Translations under genes and position numbers: made by a program
The notes under the pieces: generated by a model
Database searches by the model: none
What the model was told of the DNA's origin: nothing
What the model saw: only the letters and a program-made list of their open reading frames with translations
Origin: RGIG8244 sp045639325
GTDB taxonomy: Bacteria; Verrucomicrobiota; Lentisphaeria; Victivallales; UBA1829
Reading direction: 5' to 3'
DNA: 64,000 nucleotides
Assembly: GCA_045639325.1 (NCBI GenBank)
Contig: JAZUCU010000058.1
Coordinates: 1-64,000 of the forward strand
Part shown: positions 34,164-42,399 of the stretch, piece after piece
How positions within the stretch are numbered: the first letter of the stretch is position 1
Layout of the letters: every line of letters begins with the position of its first letter

Positions 34164-35609
34164 ATGTTTCAGGATTTGTCTGATAAATTGCATGATGCGT
34201 TGCGTCATTTGCGCGGACAGGCCGTGATTTCCGAAGGGAATATCGCTCAGTCCATGGATGATATCCGCACGGCATTGCTGGATGCGGATGTGAATTATGA
34301 AGTTGTTGAAGAATTTGTTGCCGATGTCCGTACGGAATGTCTCGGGGAAAAAGTCCTCCGCAGCGTTTCACCCGGTCAGATGGCGGTCAAAATCGTTCAT
34401 GATAAACTTGTTGAGTTGATGGGGGAAGCGGAAGCTCCGCTTCTGGATGGTGCAAAGCCCAATATCATCATGATGTGCGGTCTCCACGGCAGCGGTAAAA
34501 CAACCACATCCGCCAAACTGGCTCTCCTGCTCAAAAACAAAGGCAAAAAAGTCCTGCTTACGGCTTGCGACGTATATCGTCCGGCGGCGATTGACCAGTT
34601 GGAAGTTTTGGGACAGGAAATCGGCGTGCCGGTTTTCTCCGAACGGAATGTGCCGGATGTCCCCGGAATCGCCCTCCGTGCATTGGAGCAGGCGAAACGG
34701 GATAATGTAGACTATTTGATTCTTGACACGGCGGGCCGTCTTCAGATTGACGAACCCATGGTTCAGGAACTCGTCCGTGTCAAACAGGTGACCAATGCGG
34801 CAGAAATTCTGTTGGTTGCAGATGCCGCCCTCGGTCAGCAGGCGGTTTCCGTTGCGAAGCATTTCCATGATGCCTTGCAGCTGACTGGTATTGTATTGAC
34901 AAAACTCGATGGTGATGCCCGCGGTGGTGCGGCGTTGTCCATCCGTAAAGTGACATCCTGTCCGGTGAAATTTGCGGGGCAGGGCGAAAAGCTGGATGAA
35001 CTGGATATCTTTTATCCGGACCGCATGGCATCCCGTATTCTGGGGATGGGTGACGTTGTCTCCCTGGTGGAAAAAGCGGCGGAAAAGTTTGACCAGGAAG
35101 AAGCTGCGAAGCTGGAAGCAAAGTTCAAGAAAAATGCGTTTGACTTTGATGACTTTCTTTCCCAGCTGCGCCAGATGTCCAAACTCGGTGGTGTGGAATC
35201 CATTCTGAAGTTCCTGCCGGGCGGAGACAAACTTGCAGACATGCCTGAATTTGATTCCAAGAAGTTCAAATATATGGAAGCGATCATCTGCTCCATGAAC
35301 AAAAAGGAACGGGAAAACGCAGAGATCATTGATATGCCGCGCCGCCGCCGTATCGCAAAAGGTTCCGGTCGCCCGCTGGATGAAGTTTCCCAGTTGATCA
35401 AACAGTTCCTCATGATGAAAAAGATGATGAAGAACACCGGCTTGATCAATCAGCTTTTGGGCGGAGGCCGTCCCGGTGGTATGATTCCGCCGAAAATGCC
35501 GGGCTTGGGAGGCTTTGGCGGATTGGGAGGTTTCGGAGGTTTTGGCGGCTTCGGCGGAGGTGGCAGAGGCAGCAATTATACACCGCCGAAAAAGAAACGT
35601 CGTAAATAA
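34164..35609 (+). CDS. ffh: Signal recognition particle protein Ffh
   Basis: GTPase that binds signal sequences and SRP RNA for co-translational membrane targeting. 481 residues: N domain (1-90), G domain with CGLHGSGKTTTSAKLA (P-loop), DVYRPAAIDQL, LDTAGRLQID and TKLDGDARGGAALS, then the methionine-rich M domain (KLGGVESILKFLPGG, RRRRIAKGSGRPLDEVSQLIKQF). The C-terminal 45 residues are an unusual Gly/Phe-rich repeat (GGFGGLGGFGG) ending PPKKKRRK; many Ffh proteins have a shorter Met/Gly tail. It is followed closely by the ACT gene. Confidence 0.95.
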   Translation: MFQDLSDKLHDALRHLRGQAVISEGNIAQSMDDIRTALLDADVNYEVVEEFVADVRTECLGEKVLRSVSPGQMAVKIVHDKLVELMGEAEAPLLDGAKPNIIMMCGLHGSGKTTTSAKLALLLKNKGKKVLLTACDVYRPAAIDQLEVLGQEIGVPVFSERNVPDVPGIALRALEQAKRDNVDYLILDTAGRLQIDEPMVQELVRVKQVTNAAEILLVADAALGQQAVSVAKHFHDALQLTGIVLTKLDGDARGGAALSIRKVTSCPVKFAGQGEKLDELDIFYPDRMASRILGMGDVVSLVEKAAEKFDQEEAAKLEAKFKKNAFDFDDFLSQLRQMSKLGGVESILKFLPGGDKLADMPEFDSKKFKYMEAIICSMNKKERENAEIIDMPRRRRIAKGSGRPLDEVSQLIKQFLMMKKMMKNTGLINQLLGGGRPGGMIPPKMPGLGGFGGLGGFGGFGGFGGGGRGSNYTPPKKKRRK

Positions 35610-35638
35610 TTTTCATTGATAAGGAGAAAGAAACTGAA

Positions 35639-35908
35639 ATGAAAGCAGTAATCAGTGTAATCGGTCGTGACTCCGTTGGTATCATTGCCAAAGTCAGTAA
35701 CGAATGTGCCAATTGTGACGTCAACATCATGGATATTTCCCAGACAGTTCTGCAGGATTATTTTACGATGATCATGTTGACCGACATTGACCGGATCAAC
35801 ATTCCCTTTACGGATTTTGTTGACCGCATGGCAGAAATCGGCAAAGAAAATAATCTTGAAATTCATGCCATGCATGAAGATATCTTCCGCGTTATGCACC
35901 GGATATGA
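35639..35908 (+). CDS. ACT domain protein (UPF0237)
   Basis: 89 residues consisting of a single ACT domain: MKAVISVIGRDSVGIIAKVSNECANC followed by VNIMDISQTVLQDYFTMIMLTDI. ACT domains bind small ligands such as amino acids. Directly followed by the PFL/UPF0210 gene, a pairing conserved in many bacteria; the two gene products are thought to work together, but the reaction is unknown. AAGGAG precedes the ATG. Confidence 0.9.
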   Translation: MKAVISVIGRDSVGIIAKVSNECANCDVNIMDISQTVLQDYFTMIMLTDIDRINIPFTDFVDRMAEIGKENNLEIHAMHEDIFRVMHRI

Positions 35909-35928
35909 TTGAAAGTGAGTGAAATCTT

Positions 35929-37284
35929 ATGCATGATCAAGCTGATATTTTTGAAACATTGAACATGATCCGCGAGGAATGTTTGGATATCCGTACCGTC
36001 ACCATGGGGATTTCTCTCCTGGATTGCGGTTCAGAAGATGAATCCAGATTGTGTTCCCGCGTCTATGATAAAATCATGTCCCGTGCTGCCAACCTTGTGC
36101 GTACCGTTGAATCCATCGAAAAAGAATATGGTATTCCCATTATCAATAAACGTGTGTCTGTGACACCGCTTGCTGCACTCTGCGGAAACCTCAACCGTTC
36201 CGGTGCCGTCCGCCTTGCCCAGGTGTTGGATAAAGCCGCGAATGAATTGGGTATCAACTTCATCGGCGGCTGCAGTGCCCTTGTCCAGAAAGGATTTACA
36301 GACGGCAGCCGGACGTTGATCAGTGCCATTCCGGAAATTCTGGCATCCACAGAACGGGTTTGCTCTTCCATCAACGTTGCTTCCACCAAAGCCGGTATCA
36401 ATATGGATGCCGTGGCTGAAATGGGCCGTATTATTCATTATACTGCGGATATGACCAAGGATCGTTCCGCTATCGGCTGTGCAAAATTGGTCGTCTTTGC
36501 CAACGTGCCGGAAGATAACCCCTTTATGGCGGGTGCATTCCATGGTACCGGTGAGCCGGAAACGGTGATCAACGTCGGTGTCTCCGGACCCGGTGTGGTG
36601 GCTTCTGCTATTCGTCGTGCCGGACAGCAGTGTGACTTGACGGAGATTGCTGAAACAATCAAGCGTACCGCATTCAAAATCACCCGTATGGGACAGTTGG
36701 TTGCCCGTTTGGCATCCGACCGTTTGAACGTTCCTTTTGGTATTGTTGACTTGTCTCTAGCTCCGACTCCGGCAATTGGTGACTCTGTAGCTTACATTCT
36801 GGAATCCATCGGCTTGGAGAAATGCGGCTGTCCGGGTACAACCGCGGCTCTTGCCATGTTGAATGACGCGGTGAAAAAAGGCGGCGTGATGGCATCTTCC
36901 CACGTCGGCGGTCTTTCCGGCGCATTCATTCCGGTTTCTGAAGATGCCGGTATGATCGAAGCGGCAAAATGCGGTGCTTTGAGTATTGAAAAACTGGAAG
37001 CCATGACCGCAGTCTGTTCCGTCGGCCTTGATATGATTGCCATCCCCGGCGATACCACTCCGGAAATCATTTCCGGTATTATCGCGGATGAAATCGCCAT
37101 CGGCGTTGTGAATAATAAGACGACTGCTGTCCGTTTGATTCCTCACGGCAAAGCGGGCGATATGATCACCTTCGGCGGTCTGCTGGGTGAAGCACCGGTG
37201 ATCCCGGTCTCCAAATATTCCCCGGCAACGATGATCCGCCGCGGCGGACGTATTCCTGCCCCGCTGCAGAGTTTGCGTAACTGA
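35929..37284 (+). CDS. UPF0210 / PFL-family protein (DUF711)
   Basis: 451-residue protein of the DUF711 family. Characteristic stretches are IREECLDIRTVTMGISLLDC at the N-terminus, KRVSVTPLAAL, NFIGGCSALVQKGF, AFHGTGEPETVINVGVSGPGVV, FGIVDLSLAPTPAIGDSVA and HVGGLSGAFIPVSEDAGMIEAA. The fold is related to glycyl radical-type barrels, but there is no C-terminal glycyl radical motif, so it is not expected to be a radical enzyme. Paired with the ACT protein upstream (20-base gap). A terminator follows at 37306. Confidence 0.9.
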   Translation: MHDQADIFETLNMIREECLDIRTVTMGISLLDCGSEDESRLCSRVYDKIMSRAANLVRTVESIEKEYGIPIINKRVSVTPLAALCGNLNRSGAVRLAQVLDKAANELGINFIGGCSALVQKGFTDGSRTLISAIPEILASTERVCSSINVASTKAGINMDAVAEMGRIIHYTADMTKDRSAIGCAKLVVFANVPEDNPFMAGAFHGTGEPETVINVGVSGPGVVASAIRRAGQQCDLTEIAETIKRTAFKITRMGQLVARLASDRLNVPFGIVDLSLAPTPAIGDSVAYILESIGLEKCGCPGTTAALAMLNDAVKKGGVMASSHVGGLSGAFIPVSEDAGMIEAAKCGALSIEKLEAMTAVCSVGLDMIAIPGDTTPEIISGIIADEIAIGVVNNKTTAVRLIPHGKAGDMITFGGLLGEAPVIPVSKYSPATMIRRGGRIPAPLQSLRN

Positions 37285-37305
37285 TCCTGTTTTTTTACGC
37301 TTGAG

Positions 37306-37347
37306 ACGCAGTAATCGGAATTCTATCTCTGATTGCTGCGTTTTTTT
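37306..37347 (+). terminator. Rho-independent terminator after the ACT-PFL genes
   Basis: Arms ACGCAGTAATC (37306-37316) and GATTGCTGCGT (37331-37341) pair over 11 bases with one G-T type mismatch, followed by a run of seven Ts. Confidence 0.8.
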
Positions 37348-37359
37348 CGTATAATCTGC

Positions 37360-37426
37360 AAAACCCGTTTTGAGTTTTTCTGAAATGTTAAAAAAGACAT
37401 CAAAAAAACTTGACAAAACGGGTTTT
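37360..37426. repeat. Pair of inverted 13-bp boxes at the sugar-nucleotide operon promoter
   Basis: AAAACCCGTTTTG (37360-37372) and its exact inverse CAAAACGGGTTTT (37414-37426) lie with centres 54 bases apart, about five helical turns. Each box is itself nearly palindromic (AAAAC-GG-GTTTT). The second overlaps the -35/spacer of the promoter, so these look like two operators for one regulator. Confidence 0.55.
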
Positions 37427-37438
37427 CAGTATTATGTT
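37410..37438 (+). promoter_or_regulatory. Promoter of the ROK/NahK/GalE operon
   Basis: TTGACA (37410-37415), 17-base spacer, TATGTT (37433-37438). A strong AAGGAG site precedes the first gene, whose codon use is biased, in line with high expression. Confidence 0.6.
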
Positions 37439-37504
37439 ACCGGATTGATTTTTTTATTATTAAATAAAACCGGCTAATTAGCCGAAACTTCAAGGAGAAG
37501 ATCA

Positions 37505-38905
37505 ATGTTGAAACAAATTTCTGAAAAGGCCGCTCCGGCCGTTGTACCCTGTCTTGATCCGGATTTCGTTCCCGCTGTTTTGTGGGATCGTGCATTCTGT
37601 GATGCTGTCAAAGCATCCGGCCGGGTCCGCAAAGTAAAAATCGCGATGGAACGCGGTGCGGAAAGTGTCAGCGTTTATGACACAATTCTGTTTGACAACC
37701 CCACAGCAGAAGAAGCAAAAGCAAACCTGTTCTATGTGGAACGTCTTGTAAAAGCTATGTTCTGGGTAAAAGGCGGCGCAAAAGTCACCATCGCCGGGGA
37801 TCGCACTGTTGCAGAAGAAATGGCAAAGATCTATGCCTTGAATGGCGGCGAAAGAGCATTTGACGCAGAAGTCATGGGCGGCATCTACAATACTCCCGTT
37901 GAATTCGTTTATGCTGAATACGAAAATGCTCCCGCTCCGAAAGAACCCTCTCAGCCGCTGGGACGTCACCTCAAGGGCTGCCGTATCGGTTTCGACCTGG
38001 GTGGTTCCGACCGTAAATGTGCTGCTGTGATCGACGGCGAAGTTGTATTTTCTGAAGAAATTCCCTGGGATCCCTACTTCCAGAAAGATCCCTCTTACCA
38101 CAAAGACGGTATCAACGATACTCTGAAACGTTGTGCTGCTCATCTGCCCCGCGTCGATGCCATCGGCGGCAGCTCTGCCGGTGTTTACGTTGCAAACCGC
38201 GTCCGTATTGCATCTCTCTTCCGTGGCGTTCCGAAAGATCAGTTTGAATCCAAAGTCGCCAACATCTTCCTGGAACTTGGCAAAGAATGGGGCGTTCCGT
38301 TTGAAGTCGTGAACGACGGTGAAGTGACTGCTCTGGCAGGTTCTATGGAACTCAAATCCAACAGCGTTCTCGGTGTCTCTCTCGGTACCAGTATGGCTGG
38401 CGGTTATGTCAATCCCGACGGCAACATCACAGACTGGCTGAACGAATTGGCATTCGTGCCCATCGATTACCGCGAAAACGGTCCCGCTGACGAATGGAGC
38501 GGTGACATCGGTTGCGGTGTGCAGTACTTCTCTCAGCAGGGTGTTGCCCGTTTGGCTCCTCTCGCCGGTATCGAACTGCCTTCCGACATGCCGTTCCCGC
38601 AGCGTTTGATCGAAGTTCAGAAGTTGATGGAACAGGGTGATGAACGTGCAGAAAAGATCTTCCGTTCTATCGGGGTCGCTTTCGGTTACACCATTGCCCG
38701 TTACTATGACTTCTATCCCGCCATCGAAAAACTGTTGATCCTCGGTCGTGTCACCTCCGGTAAAGGCGGCGACATCATTCTGCAGGAAGCAGGCGATGTG
38801 ATCCGTAAGGAATTCCCGGAATACAAAGTCGAATTCGCAATTCCGGACGAAAAGAACCGCCGTCACGGTCAGGCCGTTGCCGCTGCAAGTCTCCCGATGA
38901 TCTGA
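37505..38905 (+). CDS. ROK-like sugar kinase/regulator fold protein with N-terminal extension
   Basis: 466 residues. About 155 N-terminal residues have no recognised domain; they contain KVKIAMERGAESVSVYDTILFD and a possible binding segment VKGGAKVTIAGDRTVAEEM. From residue 160 the ROK/actin-like ATPase fold begins: IGFDLGGSDRKCAAVIDGEVV (phosphate loop), GGSSAGVYVANRV, VVNDGEVTALAGSMEL with the likely catalytic Asp, and GVSLGTSMAGGYVNPDG. There is no zinc motif. It heads an operon with a nucleotidyltransferase, a NahK-like kinase and an epimerase, so a sugar kinase role is likely. Codons are strongly biased to C-ending forms. Confidence 0.82.
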   Translation: MLKQISEKAAPAVVPCLDPDFVPAVLWDRAFCDAVKASGRVRKVKIAMERGAESVSVYDTILFDNPTAEEAKANLFYVERLVKAMFWVKGGAKVTIAGDRTVAEEMAKIYALNGGERAFDAEVMGGIYNTPVEFVYAEYENAPAPKEPSQPLGRHLKGCRIGFDLGGSDRKCAAVIDGEVVFSEEIPWDPYFQKDPSYHKDGINDTLKRCAAHLPRVDAIGGSSAGVYVANRVRIASLFRGVPKDQFESKVANIFLELGKEWGVPFEVVNDGEVTALAGSMELKSNSVLGVSLGTSMAGGYVNPDGNITDWLNELAFVPIDYRENGPADEWSGDIGCGVQYFSQQGVARLAPLAGIELPSDMPFPQRLIEVQKLMEQGDERAEKIFRSIGVAFGYTIARYYDFYPAIEKLLILGRVTSGKGGDIILQEAGDVIRKEFPEYKVEFAIPDEKNRRHGQAVAAASLPMI

Positions 38906-38927
38906 GTATAAAGGTTGACAGAAGAAT

Positions 38928-39830
38928 ATGAAACCTACATTGTTAGTACTTGCTGCCGGTATGGGCAGCCGTTATGGTGGTTTGAAACAGATCGACCCGG
39001 TCGGTCCCAACGGTGAAATCATTCTGGACTACTCCATTTTTGATGCGATCCGCGGTGGATTCGGCAAAGTTGTTTTCGTGATCCGTAAAGATATTGAACA
39101 GGAATTCCGTTCTCTGGTCAGTGCCCGCTGGGAAGACAAAATCCAGGTGGAATATGCCTTCCAGCAGCTGGATGCGCTGCCCGCTCCCTTCACTGTGCCG
39201 GAAGGCCGTGTGAAACCCTGGGGTACCGGTCATGCCATTCTCGCAGCCGCAGACCTGATCAACGAACCGTTCTCTGCAATCAATGCGGACGACTTCTACG
39301 GCAGAAGTGCTTATGCGCTTATGGGTAAAGTTCTGGCAGAAGATACCAATCCTGCACAGCATTATATGGTCGGTTACCCGCTGAAAAAGACTCTGTCTGA
39401 ATTCGGAACCGTTGCCCGCGGTATCTGCCGCACAACGGAAGACGGAATTCTGACCGAAGTTGTGGAACGCACAAAAATCGCTTCCACCGGCAATGGTACA
39501 GCCCGTTATGATGATGGCGAAGGCACCGTGATCGACTTCACCGGCGATGAAATTGCCTCCATGAACTTCTGGGGCTTCAAGCCTTCTCTGTTCGCAGAAC
39601 TGAAGACACGTTTTGTGACCTTCCTTGAAAAACAGGGCAAGGAACTCAAGAGTGAATTCTTCATCCCGTTCGTGGTGGAAGAAATGATTGCGGAAAAGAA
39701 AGCCAGCGTGAAAGTGCTGGAAAGCGAAGACTCCTGGTTCGGCGTGACTTATCGCGAAGATAAGCCGGCTGTTCAGAGCAACATCCGCAACCTGATCGCT
39801 TCCGGCGCATATCCGGAAAAGATTTTCTGA
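38928..39830 (+). CDS. Sugar-1-phosphate nucleotidyltransferase
   Basis: 300-residue NTP-transferase fold protein. The signature LVLAAGMGSRYGGLKQIDPVGPNG at the N-terminus binds the nucleotide triphosphate. FSAINADDFYGRSAY has the metal-binding Asp, and SEFGTVARG and DFTGDEIASMNFWGFKPSLF form the sugar-binding part. Together with the next two genes it can couple a hexose- or N-acetylhexosamine-1-phosphate to UDP. It is not GalU or GlmU by length or motif; a role like the UDP-sugar pyrophosphorylase/uridylyltransferase of the lacto-N-biose pathway is inference. Confidence 0.86.
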   Translation: MKPTLLVLAAGMGSRYGGLKQIDPVGPNGEIILDYSIFDAIRGGFGKVVFVIRKDIEQEFRSLVSARWEDKIQVEYAFQQLDALPAPFTVPEGRVKPWGTGHAILAAADLINEPFSAINADDFYGRSAYALMGKVLAEDTNPAQHYMVGYPLKKTLSEFGTVARGICRTTEDGILTEVVERTKIASTGNGTARYDDGEGTVIDFTGDEIASMNFWGFKPSLFAELKTRFVTFLEKQGKELKSEFFIPFVVEEMIAEKKASVKVLESEDSWFGVTYREDKPAVQSNIRNLIASGAYPEKIF

Positions 39831-39849
39831 AGAACAACTTAATAAACAT

Positions 39850-39881
39850 AACGGGGAACGGTGCATCATCGATTCCCCGTT
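39850..39881 (+). other. Intercistronic hairpin without a T-run
   Basis: AACGGGGAA (39850-39858) and TTCCCCGTT (39873-39881) form a perfect 9-bp stem with a 14-base loop between the nucleotidyltransferase and NahK-like genes. No T-tract follows, so it is more likely an mRNA processing or stability element than a terminator. Confidence 0.6.
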
Positions 39882-39895
39882 ATCGGTAATGACAC

Positions 39896-40999
39896 ATGAA
39901 TATTCAGCACAATGTAAAAGATATTGCGTCTCATTTTGATATTTGGGGCGATTTCCTCTGGTACGAACGTTATGGCTCCGGTCATATCAATGATACATTC
40001 CTCATTGTTTACAATCAGGCAGGCTATCAGGTTCGCTACATTCTCCAGCGCATCAATACAAACATCTTCAAGAAACCTCTTGAACTGATGGATAATATTG
40101 CCCGCGTACTGAAACACTCCCGCAAAAAACTGTACGGAAGAAAAGATGCCAGCCGCCGTGCTCTGACTCTGATCAGCACCACCGATCGCGGTTATTGCTA
40201 TACCGATGAAAACGGCTGCTGCTGGCGCGCTTATCTCTTTATTGAACGCGCACGCACGTACGACGTCCTGGAATCCCCCAATTTTGCATATCAGGCAGCG
40301 AAAGCCTTCGGTGCATTCCAGCAGCTTCTGGCTGACCTGCCCGGTGAACGTCTTCATGAAGTAATCCCAAACTTCCACAATACACCCTCCCGTCTGGCTG
40401 ACTTTGATAAAGCATTGGCAGCGGCTCCGGCGGATCGTATTGAAGCGGCAAAAGAAGAAATCCGTTTCGTGGAAGAACACCGTCACATGGCTCCGGTCTT
40501 CATCGACCTTCTGGCAAATGGCGGTATTCCGGAACGTGTTACACACAACGATACCAAGATCAACAACGTGATGCTGGATGATGAAACCGGCGAAGGTATT
40601 TGCGTAATCGACCTCGATACCATCATGCCCGGCGTTTCTCTGTATGACTTCGGCGACCTCGTCCGTACCAGCACCAGCCCGGCTGCGGAAGACGAAAAAG
40701 ATTTGAGCAAAGTCTATGCCCGTATGGAATTCTTTGAAGCTTTGGCAAAAGGCTTCCTGGAAGGTTCCAACGGCTGCCTGACCGCAAAAGAAATTGAATT
40801 GATGCCCTTCTCCGGTGAATTGATCACCTTTGAAATCGGTATCCGCTTCCTGACCGACTTCCTGGATGGCGACCACTACTTCAAGGTCTCCCGCCCCGGT
40901 CATAACCTTGACCGTTGCCGTACCCAGTTCAAACTGGTTCAGAGCCTGATTGAGCAGGAAGATGAAATGAAGAAAATTATGGAAAAATTTGTAAAATGA
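39896..40999 (+). CDS. nahK: NahK-like N-acetylhexosamine 1-kinase (aminoglycoside phosphotransferase fold)
   Basis: 367 residues, closely following the pattern of bifidobacterial N-acetylhexosamine 1-kinase (LnpB), which makes GlcNAc/GalNAc-1-phosphate. Matching segments are YGSGHINDTFLIV, VRYILQRINTNIFK, YLFIERARTYDV, AFGAFQQLLADLPGERL, the catalytic loop RVTHNDTKINNVMLD with the Asp base, and VIDLDTIMPGVSLYDFGDLVRT with the metal Asp, and LMPFSGELITFEIGIRFLTDFLDGDHYF. The stop overlaps the epimerase ATG (ATGA). Reading by eye, it could also act on other hexoses; the 1-kinase chemistry is supported by the motifs. Confidence 0.88.
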   Translation: MNIQHNVKDIASHFDIWGDFLWYERYGSGHINDTFLIVYNQAGYQVRYILQRINTNIFKKPLELMDNIARVLKHSRKKLYGRKDASRRALTLISTTDRGYCYTDENGCCWRAYLFIERARTYDVLESPNFAYQAAKAFGAFQQLLADLPGERLHEVIPNFHNTPSRLADFDKALAAAPADRIEAAKEEIRFVEEHRHMAPVFIDLLANGGIPERVTHNDTKINNVMLDDETGEGICVIDLDTIMPGVSLYDFGDLVRTSTSPAAEDEKDLSKVYARMEFFEALAKGFLEGSNGCLTAKEIELMPFSGELITFEIGIRFLTDFLDGDHYFKVSRPGHNLDRCRTQFKLVQSLIEQEDEMKKIMEKFVK

Positions 41000-41931
41000 G
41001 CAAAAGAATTCTTGTAACCGGCGGTGCCGGATTTATCGGCAGTCATATCGTGGAACGTTATCAGGGTAAAGCGGAAATCCGCGTTCTTGATAACTTCCGT
41101 TCCGGCAATATCAAAAATCTTGCAGGCATGGAATATGAATTGATCGAAGGCGATATCTGTGATCGTGCAACTGTTGCAAAGGCAATGGAAGGCGTGGATT
41201 ATGTGTTCCATCTCGCCGCCATGATCAGCGTGCCCGAATCCATGACAGAAATCGTGGAATGTAACCGTTTGAACTCTCTCGGTATGATCATTGTCCTGGA
41301 AGAAGCAGCAAAAGCCGGCGTGAAAAAACTCGTCCTCAGCACCAGTGCTGCGATCTACGGTGATAACCCGGTCTGCCCGAAAGTGGAAACCATGTTCCCC
41401 GAACCGAAGAGTCCCTACGCCATCACAAAACTGGATGACGAATACTATTGCAACATGTTTGCAAAAGAAGGACGTCTCTCCACAGCATGTCTGCGTTATT
41501 TCAACGTCTTCGGTCCCCGTCAGAACCCGAAGAGCGCCTACGCTGCTGCCGTGCCCATCTTCATCACAAAAGCACTCAAGAACGAAGATATCACCATTTT
41601 TGGTGACGGCGAACAGACTCGCGACTTTATCTTTGTGAAAGATATCGCAGCCGCTAACGCATTCATGGCGGAAAGCGACTTCACCGGTGTTTATAACGTT
41701 GCATACGGCGGACGTCTTACCATCAACGATCTGGCTGAAAAGATTGTCAAAATCCTCGGTTCCAGCTCCAAGATCGTTCACCTGCCGGAACGTGCCGGTG
41801 ACGTGAAACACTCTTCTGCCTGTGTGGATAAATTGAAATCCACCGGTTTCAAACCTGAATTCAACTTCGATCAGGGCCTGGAAATCGCAGTCAAAGCATA
41901 TCGTGATGCTTTGCAGCAGGAAGAAAAATAA
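40996..41931 (+). CDS. NAD-dependent UDP-hexose 4-epimerase-like SDR (GalE/WbpP type)
   Basis: 311-residue extended short-chain dehydrogenase. The NAD loop is TGGAGFIGSHIVE, Asp in VLDNFRSG binds the ribose, HLAAMISVPESM and LSTSAAIYGDNP carry the active-site Ser, and SPYAITKLDDEYY carries the YxxxK pair. RYFNVFGPRQNP and FGDGEQTRDFIFVKDIA follow, as in UDP-GlcNAc/UDP-Glc 4-epimerases. In this operon it would interconvert UDP-GlcNAc and UDP-GalNAc (or Glc and Gal), completing the NahK and nucleotidyltransferase steps. Confidence 0.9.
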   Translation: MSKRILVTGGAGFIGSHIVERYQGKAEIRVLDNFRSGNIKNLAGMEYELIEGDICDRATVAKAMEGVDYVFHLAAMISVPESMTEIVECNRLNSLGMIIVLEEAAKAGVKKLVLSTSAAIYGDNPVCPKVETMFPEPKSPYAITKLDDEYYCNMFAKEGRLSTACLRYFNVFGPRQNPKSAYAAAVPIFITKALKNEDITIFGDGEQTRDFIFVKDIAAANAFMAESDFTGVYNVAYGGRLTINDLAEKIVKILGSSSKIVHLPERAGDVKHSSACVDKLKSTGFKPEFNFDQGLEIAVKAYRDALQQEEK

Positions 41932-41958
41932 TTGATCAACGAAAGGATCGGTACAACC

Positions 41959-42399
41959 ATGTCTGTTACTGCAGTAAAATTCAAAATGGATGCGGCATGT
42001 GCCGATCTCAAACCCCGGAAGGCTCACGAGGATGATGCGGCGTATGATCTCCATGCCGCCGCGGATATGATCATCCCTGCTTCCGGACGTGCCATCATCC
42101 CCACCGGCGTTTATCTGGAATTGCCGGTCGGGTTTGAAGCACAGATCCGCCCCCGCAGCGGTCTCGCTGCAAAGTCCGGGATCACAGTCCTGAACACACC
42201 CGGCACCATCGATGCCGGATATCGCGGCGAAATCAAATGTATCATGTACAACACCGAACGCACCGATTACCCCGTGAAACGCGGCGACCGGATCGCGCAG
42301 ATGGTGATTGCCCGTCTGGCGGAAGTTACATTGGAGGAAGTCACTGAACTTTCTGACTCCGACCGTGCGGCAGGCGGTTTCGGTTCCACCGGGAAATGA
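41959..42399 (+). CDS. dut: dUTP diphosphatase
   Basis: 146 residues hydrolysing dUTP to dUMP, keeping uracil out of DNA. All five trimeric dUTPase motifs are present in order: AAYDLHAA, RPRSGLAAK, NTPGTIDAGYRGEIK, RGDRIAQMVI and the C-terminal P-loop-like RAAGGFGSTGK. ATG at 41959 is preferred over a TTG at 41932, and AAAGGA lies upstream. It follows the epimerase by 27 bases. The membrane protein ORF starts inside its last codons (ATGATG), so it is co-transcribed although unrelated in function. Confidence 0.93.
   Translation: MSVTAVKFKMDAACADLKPRKAHEDDAAYDLHAAADMIIPASGRAIIPTGVYLELPVGFEAQIRPRSGLAAKSGITVLNTPGTIDAGYRGEIKCIMYNTERTDYPVKRGDRIAQMVIARLAEVTLEEVTELSDSDRAAGGFGSTGK

Noticed and set aside
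35929..37284. Pyruvate formate-lyase activity for the PFL-family protein
   Set aside because: No radical-glycine motif at the C-terminus and no active-site cysteine loop; the family name is historical.
37502..38866. 454-residue open frame opposite the ROK gene
   Set aside because: Antisense shadow of a highly codon-biased gene; composition is Cys/Phe/His-rich noise without a motif.
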